DNA of 64,000 nucleotides, from NCBI GenBank assembly GCA_029261715.1, contig JAJDAT010000030.1, positions 62,001-126,000 of the forward strand, written 5' to 3'. This DNA comes from Nitrospinia bacterium (GTDB lineage Bacteria; Nitrospinota; Nitrospinia; Nitrospinales; JAJDAT01). This document shows positions 9,645 to 19,038 of this stretch, in pieces. Position numbers and translations under genes: made by a program. The notes below the pieces were generated by a model, which saw nothing but the letters and a program-made list of their open reading frames with translations, had not been told where the DNA came from and did not search any database. How positions within the stretch are numbered: the first letter of the stretch is position 1; the number at the start of each line of letters is the position of its first letter.

Positions 9645-11042
9645 ATGTTTTTAGGAAAAACTCAAAAAATTCACTTTATAGGAATCGGAGGCTCCGGAAT
9701 GAGCGGCATTGCCGAAGTTCTGACTAATTTAGGTTACCAGGTTTCTGGTTCCGATCAATCTCACTCACGGGCCACCGAACGCTTGGAAAACCTAGGAGTA
9801 AAAATAAGTTATTCACACGCTCAAGAGAACGCTCGCGACGCTCATGTTGTCGTTGTTTCAAGCGCTATCAAACCGGATAACCCAGAACTTATTTCAGCAA
9901 AAAACGAAATGATCCCGGTCATTCCTCGCGCCGAGATGCTAGCCGAACTCATGCGCATGAAATACGGAATCGCTGTCGCAGGAACCCACGGGAAAACGAC
10001 AACAACGTCCTTAATAGCTTCGGTTCTTGCAGCAGGCAAACTCGACCCGACGGTAGTAAATGGAGGGCGAATTAAGAGTATTGATAGTCATGCCAAACTT
10101 GGGCAAAGCCAATTATTAGTAGCGGAAGCGGACGAAAGCGACGGATCATTTTTAAAACTATCCCCCAGCCTTGCCGTAGTCACTACTTTAGACGAAGAAC
10201 ATTTAGATCATTACAAAACGTTTGAAGCATTAAAAGACGCTTTTCTCGTTTTTCTAAATCGAATTCCATTTTTTGGGGCCGCAATTATTTGCCTAGACGA
10301 ACCGAATATTCAGTCTCTAATTCCAAAATTAGAAAAACGTTACATCACCTATGGTCTTAACAATCAAGCGGATTATCACGCAAAAAATATCAGAAACAAC
10401 GGACTCAATACAACTTTTGAAGTTTGGATTCGAAACGAAAAACTATTAGGAGAAATTACTTCCAACCTACCCGGCGAACACAACATTCGAAACACTTTGG
10501 CCGCTATAGCGACCGGGATGGAGTTGGAATTAGATTTTGACACCGCGAAAAAAGCTATCGAAGAATTTACTGGAGTACAAAGAAGATTCGAAATTTTGGG
10601 TCACTCGGATTCTTTAACTCTAGTTGACGACTACGGCCATCATCCGGCTGAAATTTCCGCAACGCTAAAAGCCGCAAGAGAAGCTTGGCCTGAGCAAAGA
10701 ATTTTGGTTGTCTTTCAGCCTCATCGATATTCAAGGACAGCCAACTTAATGGAACAGTTTTGGTCTGCATTTCACCATGCGGATTGTTTAATAATAACCG
10801 ATATTTATCCCGCTGGAGAGTCTCCTATACAAGGAGTCGACGCAAGTCGAATCGCCGAAGGTGTGAAAAAATACGGTCATAAGAACGTGAAATATTTAAA
10901 GAGTTTTGAAGAAATAGCTTCCGATTTGAAAAACACCATCGAATCGGGAGATGTCCTAGTTACCTTAGGGGCGGGAGATATTGGAGAGTTTAGTCATAGT
11001 TTAGCCTCCAAGTTATTTCCTTTGTCTCAACAACCGGATTAG
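9645..11042 (+). CDS. murC: UDP-N-acetylmuramate--L-alanine ligase MurC
   Basis: First Mur ligase, adding L-Ala to UDP-MurNAc in the cytoplasm. The sequence starts with a nucleotide-fold motif HFIGIGGSGMSGIAE, has the MurC form of the ATP loop GTHGKTTT (from residue 113), EADESDGSF, TTLDEEHLDHY, and LVDDYGHHPAEI and FQPHRYSRT in the C-terminal half. 465 residues is normal. It precedes murB, as in most dcw clusters where the two are adjacent. Confidence 0.97.
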   Translation: MFLGKTQKIHFIGIGGSGMSGIAEVLTNLGYQVSGSDQSHSRATERLENLGVKISYSHAQENARDAHVVVVSSAIKPDNPELISAKNEMIPVIPRAEMLAELMRMKYGIAVAGTHGKTTTTSLIASVLAAGKLDPTVVNGGRIKSIDSHAKLGQSQLLVAEADESDGSFLKLSPSLAVVTTLDEEHLDHYKTFEALKDAFLVFLNRIPFFGAAIICLDEPNIQSLIPKLEKRYITYGLNNQADYHAKNIRNNGLNTTFEVWIRNEKLLGEITSNLPGEHNIRNTLAAIATGMELELDFDTAKKAIEEFTGVQRRFEILGHSDSLTLVDDYGHHPAEISATLKAAREAWPEQRILVVFQPHRYSRTANLMEQFWSAFHHADCLIITDIYPAGESPIQGVDASRIAEGVKKYGHKNVKYLKSFEEIASDLKNTIESGDVLVTLGAGDIGEFSHSLASKLFPLSQQPD

Positions 11043-11050
11043 GGAAAATT

Positions 11051-12103
11051 ATGCAGGTATCATGGAAACAAAGACTCATTCGTTACGCTCACGCGAAAGA
11101 TCAATCGAAAGCGTTGGTCAGAACCCGTTGGGATTTTCCAAAAACCGTCCTCGGCCACAGGATAATTTTGAGGGAAAGCATGAACTCGAATTTGGACTGG
11201 TTACAAAAATTAAAAGGCGATGTTCTTCGTGACGAAATGCTTTACTCGCATACGTCCCTAAGAATTGGCGGTCCTGCGGATGTTTTTATTTATCCCAAAG
11301 ACCTTAACGACCTACAGATTATTTTTAAAAATGCAGGAACGCATCCTATTTTTCTATTAGGTGAAGGAACCAACTTGCTGGTAGGAGATGCCGGTATTCG
11401 AGGCATTGTCGTTTCCTTAAAGAATAGTTTTCGATCCGTTCACGAAACAGAATTACCTTCCGTCTCAGAAGAGAATCAACGTGTCTTGATTAAGGCGGAC
11501 GCTGGCGTAAAAACTTCTTACTTAGCTAAAAGAACAGCACGTCTAGGATTAACAGGATTAGAGGAACTTGCTGGAATTCCTGGTTCGATAGGAGGATCTC
11601 TCCATATGAACGCCGGAGCTGAGGGAAAAGAAATAGGAACCTTAGTTAAACAAGTAACTCTTTTGACCCCGGATGGAGATATCAAAACAATTTCAAAAGA
11701 AGATATTAAGTTTGGATATCGGTCAGCTATTTATCCGTTCCCTGTAGGGGCCATTGTCGAGGTTCAACTTGAATTGGATAAGGAAAACCCAGTAATCATA
11801 CAAAATAAAATTGCCGGTTATTTAGATAAGCGAAAGAATACTCAACCTCTTAATTTGCCAAACTCAGGCTCCGTATTTAAAAATCCGGTCGATGCTAAAG
11901 CCGGAAAGTTAATCGAAGACGCTGGATTAAAGGGATACTCCATTGGAGATGCAGGTATCTCTTTAAAACATGCAAACTTCATAGTTAACAAAGGAAATGC
12001 AACAGCTCGCGATGTTACAAAACTTATTAAACTAGTCCAAAAAGAAGTCAAAGAACATTCAGGTTATGAATTAGAAAAGGAAATTATCTTTGCGGGGATT
12101 TAA
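11051..12103 (+). CDS. murB: UDP-N-acetylenolpyruvoylglucosamine reductase MurB
   Basis: FAD enzyme reducing UDP-GlcNAc-enolpyruvate to UDP-MurNAc. FAD-domain motifs are LRIGGPAD, LGEGTNLLVGD and GIPGSIGGSLHMNAG; NSGSVFKNP (271-279) carries the proton-donating serine and LEKEI the C-terminal glutamate. The pattern FGYRSAIY followed by GSVFKNP resembles type II MurB. As called, the protein is 350 residues with a basic ~43-residue N-terminal extension. An in-frame ATG at 11180 with AGGGAA just upstream would give about 307 residues, the usual length, but the ATG at 11051 also has AGGGAA before it, so the start is unresolved. Confidence 0.94.
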   Translation: MQVSWKQRLIRYAHAKDQSKALVRTRWDFPKTVLGHRIILRESMNSNLDWLQKLKGDVLRDEMLYSHTSLRIGGPADVFIYPKDLNDLQIIFKNAGTHPIFLLGEGTNLLVGDAGIRGIVVSLKNSFRSVHETELPSVSEENQRVLIKADAGVKTSYLAKRTARLGLTGLEELAGIPGSIGGSLHMNAGAEGKEIGTLVKQVTLLTPDGDIKTISKEDIKFGYRSAIYPFPVGAIVEVQLELDKENPVIIQNKIAGYLDKRKNTQPLNLPNSGSVFKNPVDAKAGKLIEDAGLKGYSIGDAGISLKHANFIVNKGNATARDVTKLIKLVQKEVKEHSGYELEKEIIFAGI

Positions 12104-12117
12104 AAAATTAAATTTAT

Positions 12118-12139
12118 CTTGAGGTCGCCATTCCTCAAG
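12118..12139 (+). terminator. Hairpin just after murB
   Basis: CTTGAGG (12118-12124) can pair with CCTCAAG (12133-12139) around an 8-nt loop. It begins 15 nt after the murB stop and has no U-run of its own, so on its own it is a weak terminator; it may act together with the larger element immediately downstream. Confidence 0.45.
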
Positions 12140-12146
12140 ACTAAAG

Positions 12147-12210
12147 GGTCCGTTTAGGTTGCCCCTCCTTCCTTTCCCGGTCTGCTTTTTAGACCGGGGG
12201 CGGACCTTTT
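12147..12210 (+). terminator. Nested stem ending in a T-run, between murB and ddl
   Basis: GGTCCG (12147-12152) pairs with CGGACC (12201-12206), which is followed by TTTT. Inside it, CCCGGTCT (12176-12183) pairs perfectly with AGACCGGG (12191-12198) over a 7-nt loop. The arrangement resembles a Rho-independent terminator with a larger folded domain, or a cis-acting leader for the downstream small ORF and ddl. It is G+C-rich in an AT-rich gap, so it stands out. I match it to no known RNA family. Confidence 0.6.
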
Positions 12211-12243
12211 CTAAATTTAGTAAAAATCGAAAAAAGGGAAAAA

Positions 12244-12429
12244 ATGGATATTATTTTTGATAAATCGCAATTTGAAATTTTAGAGAGAAACCCTAGGCTT
12301 GAAAGCTCTGACGCCAAGGATAAAGATAAATCATTACTGAATCTGGTTTCCTATTCAATCAATCCAGATACAAAGTTTTCAATCTCGGTTACAAAAGAAG
12401 GTTTTTTCTTTGGAAACGTTGAAAAATAA
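12244..12429 (+). CDS. Small hypothetical protein (61 aa) overlapping ddl start
   Basis: A 61-codon ORF with a good ribosome site: AGGGA followed by 5 nt and ATG. Its last 20 nt overlap the TTG start of ddl, so its translation could be coupled to ddl, and the AGAAGG that serves ddl lies inside it. The peptide is acidic/polar with no membrane segment or known motif; its end reads EGFFFGNVEK. It might be a real small protein or a leader peptide; I do not recognise it. Against it, the ORF is short and could be a chance frame. Confidence 0.45.
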   Translation: MDIIFDKSQFEILERNPRLESSDAKDKDKSLLNLVSYSINPDTKFSISVTKEGFFFGNVEK

Positions 12430-13342
12430 AAAAATCGCTGTTCTGATGGGCGGAATTTCTTCAGAAAGAGAAATATCTTTACAAACTGGAAAAGCAGTTT
12501 TAAAGGCTCTTAAGCAAAAAGGCTTTAATGCTATGGATATTGATATTGATAGGAATGCCGCTGAATCAATAAAAAAAGCTACCCCAGATATTGCTTTTAT
12601 CGCTCTTCATGGAACTTTTGGAGAAGATGGAGCCATTCAGGGAATTCTTGAGTATGCAGGGATACCTTATACAGGTTCCGGTGTTTTGGGCAGCTCTCTC
12701 GCATTTGACAAGTTAATTTCAAAAGCAGTTTTAGAAAACAAAAATATTCCAACTCCAGAATATAAAGTTTTGGATAAGCAAAATTTAGATTCCCTAAGCG
12801 CTCCACCATTTATGCCCTGTGTTGTCAAACCACCGAATCAAGGCTCCAGTATTGGCATTGGGATTGTAAAAAAAATAGAGCAATGGGAACCAGCATTAGA
12901 GGAAGCTTTCAAATATTCGGATGAAATACTTGTTGAACGTTTTATCGAAGGGAAATTATTAGCTATTGGAGTCAAGCCTGGAAAATCTCTTCCCATCGTT
13001 CATATTGAACCTAAATCTGGTTTTTACGATTACGAGGCAAAATATACCGCCGGTAAAACTGAATATCACTGCCCTGCGGATTTAGATGACGAAACAACAA
13101 AAATATGCTCTCAAATTTCTTTAAATACTTATCGCGCCTTAAATGCGAGAGGCTTTGCCAGAGTTGACGTCATCTTGGATGAAAAAAACACGCCATATGT
13201 ACTGGAACTAAACACAATCCCTGGGATGACCCCAACCAGTTTATTACCTATGGCCGCTAAAAAAGACGGTCTCGATTTCGATGATCTGGTCCAAGAAATT
13301 GTTTCTACCGCTAAATTAGATAATCAAGGCAATCAATTATGA
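12410..13342 (+). CDS. ddl: D-alanine--D-alanine ligase Ddl
   Basis: Cytoplasmic ATP-grasp ligase making the D-Ala-D-Ala dipeptide used by MurF. Motifs are MGGISSEREISLQTG at the N-terminus, HGTFGEDGAIQG, KPPNQGSSIGIGIV in the ATP-grasp domain, LVERFIEGKLL, and ELNTIPGMTPTSLLP near the end. The length of 310 is usual. The only in-frame start codons at the right place are TTG (12410, or 12419); AGAAGG at 12396-12401 is 8 nt before 12410, supporting it. The stop overlaps the ftsQ start by four bases. Confidence 0.95.
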   Translation: METLKNKKIAVLMGGISSEREISLQTGKAVLKALKQKGFNAMDIDIDRNAAESIKKATPDIAFIALHGTFGEDGAIQGILEYAGIPYTGSGVLGSSLAFDKLISKAVLENKNIPTPEYKVLDKQNLDSLSAPPFMPCVVKPPNQGSSIGIGIVKKIEQWEPALEEAFKYSDEILVERFIEGKLLAIGVKPGKSLPIVHIEPKSGFYDYEAKYTAGKTEYHCPADLDDETTKICSQISLNTYRALNARGFARVDVILDEKNTPYVLELNTIPGMTPTSLLPMAAKKDGLDFDDLVQEIVSTAKLDNQGNQL

Positions 13343-14247
13343 ATTACGCAATCGCCGAAAAAAAGGGTCTTATTTTAGGGCTAAAACAAACTGTGAAACA
13401 AAGCCCCTTTCCAAAAAAGAAACGAGCTCCATTAGCCAAACTCAAGAAAAAGAAGAAGACAACACCTTTACTGGCAAATGATCTAAAAAAATCGACGGTA
13501 CAAGTCGCTTTCGAATCAATATTGATAGCCGCTTTTTGTTTCGTAGTTTTCCAAAGCTATATGTTCCTTTCACGGTCTCCACATCTTAGAATTTCTCAAA
13601 TTTCCATTGATGGAAACCAATACATGTCCGAAGCAAAAATTTTAGATTGGGCCGGACCACTCGTTGGACAAAGCATTTTGAAATTGGAATTACCACAATT
13701 GGTCGAACGACTTTATCAACACCCCTGGACCTTGGAAGCGTCGGCAGAACGAATTCTTCCAGACACTCTGCGAATTTCGATTGTCGAACGGGAACCCTTT
13801 GCCACAGCGGTATTAGATAAACATTATGTAATGGATCGGTTTGGCGTGTTGTTGGAGGAAACCAGTAAAAGCTACGACGCTTTACCCACTATCAGCGGAT
13901 TAACCGCACATAATCCTAAACCAGGAAATGCAGTCGACGGTAAATATTTAGCTCCTGGGCTTAAAGCCATGCACTATATTAATCGACTCGACTTTTTTAA
14001 GAATAATCCCGCAGATTCGATTCACTTTTTAAGTCAAGGCATAGCCCGCTACGTAAGCAAAGACAAAATGTTCGAGGTCAAAATGAATTTGCAAGAAATA
14101 GAAAAAAGTTTTGAAAGTTTAAAAATCGTTTTGGAATTACTTTCTGAGGAACACGCAAGGTCTTGTTCAATTGATTTAACGTTTAAAGATAAAGCCGTGG
14201 TTCGACAATTAGACAAACCTGTAAGAGAGATTTTTCACAGCTCATAA
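13339..14247 (+). CDS. ftsQ: Cell division protein FtsQ
   Basis: Bitopic inner-membrane divisome scaffold that binds FtsB/FtsL. A very basic cytoplasmic region (KKKRAPLAKLKKKKK) precedes one membrane segment at about residues 55-73, followed by a periplasmic POTRA domain (LRISQISIDGNQYMSEAKIL) and the FtsQ beta domain with LPDTLRISIVEREPFA and RFGVLLEE. ATGA overlap with ddl and 18 nt to ftsA place it in the operon. The family is poorly conserved, but topology, motifs and order agree. Confidence 0.93.
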   Translation: MNYAIAEKKGLILGLKQTVKQSPFPKKKRAPLAKLKKKKKTTPLLANDLKKSTVQVAFESILIAAFCFVVFQSYMFLSRSPHLRISQISIDGNQYMSEAKILDWAGPLVGQSILKLELPQLVERLYQHPWTLEASAERILPDTLRISIVEREPFATAVLDKHYVMDRFGVLLEETSKSYDALPTISGLTAHNPKPGNAVDGKYLAPGLKAMHYINRLDFFKNNPADSIHFLSQGIARYVSKDKMFEVKMNLQEIEKSFESLKIVLELLSEEHARSCSIDLTFKDKAVVRQLDKPVREIFHSS

Positions 14248-14265
14248 CCCGGGAGAACCAACTCA

Positions 14266-15498
14266 ATGTCCAAAAAAACCGATTTTCTGGTTGGCCTAGA
14301 TATTGGAACAACAAAAATCTGCTGCATCATAGGAGAAATATCCCCTAGCGGCGGCATAGATATCATTGGTCTCGGCCAGCATCCTTCAACCGGCCTTAGA
14401 AAAGGCGTAGTAGTGAATATCGACAGCACCGTTGAGTCGATTAAAAGCGCGGTAGAAGAAGCCGAATTGATGGCCGGATGCGAAATCGAATCCGCTTTTG
14501 TAGGAATTGCGGGAGGCCATATAAAAAGTATGAATAGCCACGGTATTATCGCGGTAAAAAATAAAGAAGTGACTGAGCAAGACGTAAGTCGAGTTATCGA
14601 AGCTGCTAAAGCCATCGCCATTCCTATGGATCGCGAAGTTTTACACGTTCTACCGCAAGAATTCATTATCGATAATCAAGACGGAATCAAAACGCCTTTA
14701 GGAATGGCTGGAGTTCGTCTTGAAGCCAAAGTGCATATCGTTACAGCCGCTGTCACTTCTGCTCAAAATATTGTTAAGTGTGTTAACAAAGCGGGCATTG
14801 GCGTTCAGGACATAGTCCTCGAACAACTTGCTTCAAGCGAATCAGTTCTTTCTAATGATGAAAAAGAATTAGGAGTCGCGCTCGTTGATATTGGAGGCGG
14901 AACCTCAGACGTAGCTCTATTTTATCAAGGAGCGATCAAACACACTTCTGTACTAGCGATTGCAGGAGCTCAAATGACAAACGATATCGCTATTGGTTTG
15001 AGAACGCCTAATAGCGAAGCCGAAAAGATAAAACATATGTATGGCTGCGCTTGTCCAGCGCTAGTTAAAGAAGACGAAATGATTGAAATCATAAACGTCG
15101 GAGGACGCGCTCCACAACATGTTTCTCGCAAAATATTAAGCGAAATCATTGAAGCTCGAGCAAAAGAAATGTTCGAAATTATGAACAATGAAATTGAGCT
15201 TTCAGGTTTTCACGACTTATTGTCTTCTGGAATTGTTTTGACGGGAGGCGTCTCGTGTATGGAAGGATTGTCTGAACAAGCCGAAAGAGTTTTTCAGGTA
15301 CCGGTTAGAGTCGGAATCCCTCAAGGACTTGGAGGCTTAATCGATGTTGTCAATAATCCGCGCTACGCTACTAGCGCCGGACTGATTCTTTATGGGTTGA
15401 AAAGTTTTAAAGCAGGAAACGCTCGTGAACTTAAAGGGCGTAACTTATTTGAAAAAATTCTTACGAGAATGAAAGATTGGGTAGAAGAGTTTTTTTAG
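14266..15498 (+). CDS. ftsA: Cell division protein FtsA
   Basis: Actin-fold ATPase that tethers FtsZ filaments to the inner membrane. Phosphate-1 motif VGLDIGTTKICCIIGE, the 1C insertion domain, phosphate-2 ALVDIGGGTSDVALF and adenosine motif GIVLTGGVSCMEGL are visible. The C-terminal end is FEKILTRMKDWVEEFF, an amphipathic helix suited to membrane binding. 410 residues is typical. GGGAG lies just upstream of the ATG, and the gene is followed by a 145-nt gap before ftsZ. Confidence 0.97.
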   Translation: MSKKTDFLVGLDIGTTKICCIIGEISPSGGIDIIGLGQHPSTGLRKGVVVNIDSTVESIKSAVEEAELMAGCEIESAFVGIAGGHIKSMNSHGIIAVKNKEVTEQDVSRVIEAAKAIAIPMDREVLHVLPQEFIIDNQDGIKTPLGMAGVRLEAKVHIVTAAVTSAQNIVKCVNKAGIGVQDIVLEQLASSESVLSNDEKELGVALVDIGGGTSDVALFYQGAIKHTSVLAIAGAQMTNDIAIGLRTPNSEAEKIKHMYGCACPALVKEDEMIEIINVGGRAPQHVSRKILSEIIEARAKEMFEIMNNEIELSGFHDLLSSGIVLTGGVSCMEGLSEQAERVFQVPVRVGIPQGLGGLIDVVNNPRYATSAGLILYGLKSFKAGNARELKGRNLFEKILTRMKDWVEEFF

Positions 15499-15643
15499 GA
15501 ACTTGGAGGGGAAACTTATTCCAAAGTTACTAAAACCTCTAAAAATTGTTTTTCAAACAGCGGTCAGTTTTAAATGGTCGCCAATTAATCTTTTATATAT
15601 GGCTAAGTTTTAACAGTATGTATTTATCAATGAGGAGGGAACC

Positions 15644-16828
15644 ATGGCTTTAATCGAATTTGATAATGTCAGCGAATATTCTGCTTGCATTAAGGTGTTT
15701 GGAGTTGGTGGCGGGGGCACAAACGCCGTTAACTCCATGATCAACTCCAGCATCATGGGCGTGGAGTTTATCGTTGCAAACACAGACCTTCAATCTCTTG
15801 AAATGTCTAACTGCCCCTTTAAGATTCAGATTGGAGGAGCTCTTACAAAAGGACTTGGCGCTGGCTCCAACCCTGATGTAGGTAAAAAAGCGGCTGAGGA
15901 AAATGAAGATCAAATCCGTGAAATGCTTAACGGCGCAGATATGGTATTCATTACCGCAGGTATGGGTGGAGGAACAGGAACTGGAGCCGCTCCCGTAGTT
16001 GCAAAAGCAGCAAAAGAATCGGGAGCCTTAACCGTTGGAGTAGTTACTCGACCTTTCTCTTTTGAAGGCAAACGCCGTCAAAAGCAGGCCGAAGAAGGAA
16101 TTCAAGCGTTGAAAGAAGCGGTTGACACGCTAATCGTTATTCCGAATCAAAAACTCTTGAGCTTTATCGGTAAACAAACCTCTTTTACTTCCGCTTTTTC
16201 AGCGGTAGACGACGTTCTAAGACAAGCGGTTTCTAGCATTTCAGATTTGATAGTAATTCCAGGCTTAATCAATCTTGACTTTGCCGATGTCAGCGCAATT
16301 ATGTCAAAAATGGGTAAAGCTCTTATGGGGTCGGGAACAGCTACCGGAGAAAATAGAGCTATCGACGCCGCGCAAAAAGCTATCTCTAGTCCTTTACTCG
16401 ACGATTCATCAGTAGACGGAGCGCGTGGACTTTTGATAAATGTTACTGGAGGATCAGATCTAACGCTGCATGAAGTCAGCGAAGCGGCAGAGTTGATTCA
16501 AGATAGCGCGCATGACGATGCTCATATTATTTTTGGCGCTGTTATTGACAACAATCTTGACAATGAGATGCGTGTCACAGTAATAGCGACAGGTTACGAA
16601 GAAGCTATCGAAGTTCCAGTAGAACAACCTAAAGCTATAGTTCATCAGCTAATGGATCATAAAGAAAAGAAGGAGGAGGCCGAAGCTCCGAAGGAAGAGT
16701 CCAAAAAATCTGCAGAATCTCTTAAACATTTGGCTGATTCTCTCAAAGGAGACCAAGTAGTAAATTCTTCATATACCACTTCAGTAGATTTCGACATCCC
16801 TACTTTTTTGCGTAAGCATGCCGATTAA
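15644..16828 (+). CDS. ftsZ: Cell division GTPase FtsZ
   Basis: Tubulin-like GTPase forming the Z-ring. The tubulin signature GGGTGTG is at 108-114, [12 protein letters not shown] at the N-terminal nucleotide loop, and the T7-type loop NLDFADV supplies the GTPase-activating aspartate. The C-terminus ends in a variable linker rich in Glu/Lys and the conserved tail [13 protein letters not shown] that binds FtsA. An exceptionally strong ribosome site (GAGGAGGGA) lies directly upstream, fitting its known high expression. The 145-nt gap after ftsA may carry a separate promoter, but I cannot define one. Confidence 0.98.
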   Translation: MALIEFDNVSEYSACIKVFGVGGGGTNAVNSMINSSIMGVEFIVANTDLQSLEMSNCPFKIQIGGALTKGLGAGSNPDVGKKAAEENEDQIREMLNGADMVFITAGMGGGTGTGAAPVVAKAAKESGALTVGVVTRPFSFEGKRRQKQAEEGIQALKEAVDTLIVIPNQKLLSFIGKQTSFTSAFSAVDDVLRQAVSSISDLIVIPGLINLDFADVSAIMSKMGKALMGSGTATGENRAIDAAQKAISSPLLDDSSVDGARGLLINVTGGSDLTLHEVSEAAELIQDSAHDDAHIIFGAVIDNNLDNEMRVTVIATGYEEAIEVPVEQPKAIVHQLMDHKEKKEEAEAPKEESKKSAESLKHLADSLKGDQVVNSSYTTSVDFDIPTFLRKHAD

Positions 16829-16842
16829 GCGTTTTATATAAG

Positions 16843-16883
16843 GCGGCTCTGCACAACCCCGGTTTTTCCGGGGTTGTTGCCGC
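16843..16883 (+). terminator. Rho-independent terminator after ftsZ
   Basis: ACAACCCCGG (16853-16862) pairs perfectly with CCGGGGTTGT (16868-16877) over TTTTT, extended by an outer GCGGC/GCCGC pair (16843-16847 with 16879-16883) and followed by AATATTTTTC. It lies between convergent ftsZ and the DUF547 gene and probably ends the dcw transcription unit. Confidence 0.9.
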
Positions 16884-16895
16884 AATATTTTTCTA

Positions 16896-17699
16896 TTATT
16901 CGTTCAAATCCCAATCATAATCTAAATACTTTACCTTTAGTTTTCCACTTTTTAATGTCGGCATATACCTAGAGTCTACATATTTAGTCAAGTATGGAAC
17001 CACCCCACCCTTCGGCTCAAAGTCTTCCTCAAACCATTTAAATATCGACGACAAATAAACCTTATTGCCCTCAATTTTAAAACCTTTTCCTTGGTTCATT
17101 AAAAACTTTGTTAATTGATCGTCCAATTGTGTATCGAGTTTTTCTGTAGTATAAGCTTCTGGTCGTAAATCTGGGCAACTCACCGAAGCGCAAACAATAG
17201 CTACATGGATTCTAGGCTCGCCCATTTTCCTTAAAATTTTATGTTCAATATCATTTAATGTTGTAACTTTCCCTGCAACCACCCCCACTTCCTTTTTCCA
17301 TACAGACTTAAATAAACTGCCCGCATCTTTTATACTTTTAACAGGATAGTTATCTAACACCATCTTTACCGCCATAACGTTATATACGTTAATCCAAAAT
17401 GTGAGTTTATCGTTTTTGGATTTTAAGTCGGAAAGATTATAATCTTTAAGATCTCCAATTAATTTTTCATAAGCAGGATCACTCTTAATATTTTTATAAT
17501 TAACGGCGTTTAACTTAACGTTCGAAATAACCTTAGACCCTACATTTTTCTTTAACAATGTATCCCAACCTGAAAAATCAAAAGCTATTGCTGGGGAAGT
17601 CATAAAAATCAGCAATCCTGCAAAAGCTATTGATCCTTTCCACATACAAGAAGATCTATTATTTTTTTGAAAAATTTTCCTAAACATCAACAGCCACAT
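16896..17699 (-). CDS. DUF547 family secreted protein
   Basis: A 267-residue protein with an N-terminal signal peptide (hydrophobic stretch around residues 22-40, ending SPAIAF). It carries the DUF547 hallmarks: LTFWINVYNVMAVKMVL, the block IHVAIVCASVSCPDLRPEAY with paired cysteines, and LSSIFKWFEEDF. The fold is distantly thiol-protease/transglutaminase-like but the function of the family is unknown; the protein is probably periplasmic. AGGAG lies 7 nt before the ATG, which supports this start. It is monocistronic and divergent from the HAD gene. Family assignment is good; no role can be given. Confidence 0.85.
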   Translation of the reverse strand: MWLLMFRKIFQKNNRSSCMWKGSIAFAGLLIFMTSPAIAFDFSGWDTLLKKNVGSKVISNVKLNAVNYKNIKSDPAYEKLIGDLKDYNLSDLKSKNDKLTFWINVYNVMAVKMVLDNYPVKSIKDAGSLFKSVWKKEVGVVAGKVTTLNDIEHKILRKMGEPRIHVAIVCASVSCPDLRPEAYTTEKLDTQLDDQLTKFLMNQGKGFKIEGNKVYLSSIFKWFEEDFEPKGGVVPYLTKYVDSRYMPTLKSGKLKVKYLDYDWDLNE

Positions 17700-17886
17700 A
17701 TTTTGCTCCTATTCAAAAACCAACATTCATCCGTATTTTCTCATTTGTCGAAGGACGTTTCCAAACCTTACATAAAATGGTATTTAGACAAAACTATAAT
17801 TGGTAGTTTAACAGTTTTCATATACAATTTTTGATTCTACAATTAACTCGCTAAACTTACTCAACCAAACGAAAAACTTAATCTCT

Positions 17887-18741
17887 ATGACGACAGATTC
17901 AAAAAACTTTCTTTACGTTTCCGATTTAGACGGCACTTTGTTAACTCCAGATAGTTTTCTTTCTCCCAAGGCTATCGAAAGATTAAACAAGTTATTATCA
18001 AAGGGTTTAAATTTTACCATTGCAACAGCAAGAAACTACGACTCCGTTCGTCCAATATTGAAAGGACTCGATTTAAAAATTCCCGTTATATTATTTAATG
18101 GCGTCTATTTAACGGACTTCCATACCGGAGAAAATATTCTAACTTCTCGTCATCTACCAAAATCTGCCGTAGTCGATATAATAAACGAAGCAGGTAAAAA
18201 AAATATCGATCCCTTTGTCTATACATTCGATCGAACACACAGCGTCTATCACAGAAACATCACCAACCCAGGTTCACAAAATTACGTCAACTATATAAAT
18301 AAAATCAGCAACGAAAGTCGGTTAAGGCATATTAAGAATTACGAGTTTTTGTCCGACATGACAATACCAGGCCTTTTGTTCATCGACACCTACTCAAAGT
18401 TAGCTCCGATAAACGAAAAAATTAAAGCGCTAAAAAACGCGGACCTTAACGTCTATTTTGCGGAAGATATTGCGGTGGAAGGACATTTTTGGCTACAAGT
18501 TTTCGACGGTCAAGCAAACAAAGGCAACATGTTAAAACAGCTTGCGCATAGATTGGACACTCCTCTTGAAGAAACCGTAGTTTTTGGAGATTATTTAAAC
18601 GATCTTGAAATGTTTAAAATTGCAGGACGATCAATTGCTATGGGTAATGCATTAAAAGAGGTCAAACAAGCGGCAGATATGATAATTGAAAATAACTCTG
18701 ATTTAGCGGTTATTAACTACCTCGAAAAAATCGGATTTTAA
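17887..18741 (+). CDS. Cof-type HAD-IIB phosphatase
   Basis: Cytoplasmic haloacid-dehalogenase-superfamily hydrolase, likely a sugar-phosphate or nucleotide phosphatase. The first motif SDLDGTLLTP gives Asp13 (nucleophile) and Asp15, the second-motif residue lies in ITIA-like FTIATAR, and the third/fourth motifs are ANKGNMLKQL (Lys) and VFGDYLNDLEMF with the metal-binding aspartates. The C2B cap between them is as in the Cof subfamily. The length (284) is usual. The gene stands alone, with about 187 nt to its divergent neighbour. The substrate cannot be read from the sequence. Confidence 0.9.
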   Translation: MTTDSKNFLYVSDLDGTLLTPDSFLSPKAIERLNKLLSKGLNFTIATARNYDSVRPILKGLDLKIPVILFNGVYLTDFHTGENILTSRHLPKSAVVDIINEAGKKNIDPFVYTFDRTHSVYHRNITNPGSQNYVNYINKISNESRLRHIKNYEFLSDMTIPGLLFIDTYSKLAPINEKIKALKNADLNVYFAEDIAVEGHFWLQVFDGQANKGNMLKQLAHRLDTPLEETVVFGDYLNDLEMFKIAGRSIAMGNALKEVKQAADMIIENNSDLAVINYLEKIGF

Positions 18742-19038
18742 TTGCCTATCAATATTTTCAATAAAGATTTCAATAATACGGAAACAGTTCGACCAGTCTA
18801 TTTATTATATTGCTGAGAATCTATATTTTGAAAAACCAATAATCTCAAAATTCACACTTAGAAAAAAATAAACAAGCCTTAAGCTTCACCATTCCAAAAT
18901 GAAACAATGTTGTAACAAAACAACCTTTTACTTGTTTTTTTAGCTCTCTAAGCTAAATTGTTAAAGACTACGCTAATCAACATAGATATAACGTATCTTA
19001 ACTTTCGCAATTATATACTGGTCGAAAAACGTTTTGTT

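Noticed and set aside
17785-17790. TAGACA near the HAD gene (and another at 30629) as further operator sites
   Set aside because: Single hexamers are expected by chance dozens of times in this window; only the cluster at 23967-24140 is unusual.
18958-19038. TTG start giving a longer TonB receptor
   Set aside because: It would put ~27 residues before an otherwise perfect signal peptide; the ATG at 19039 is preferred.
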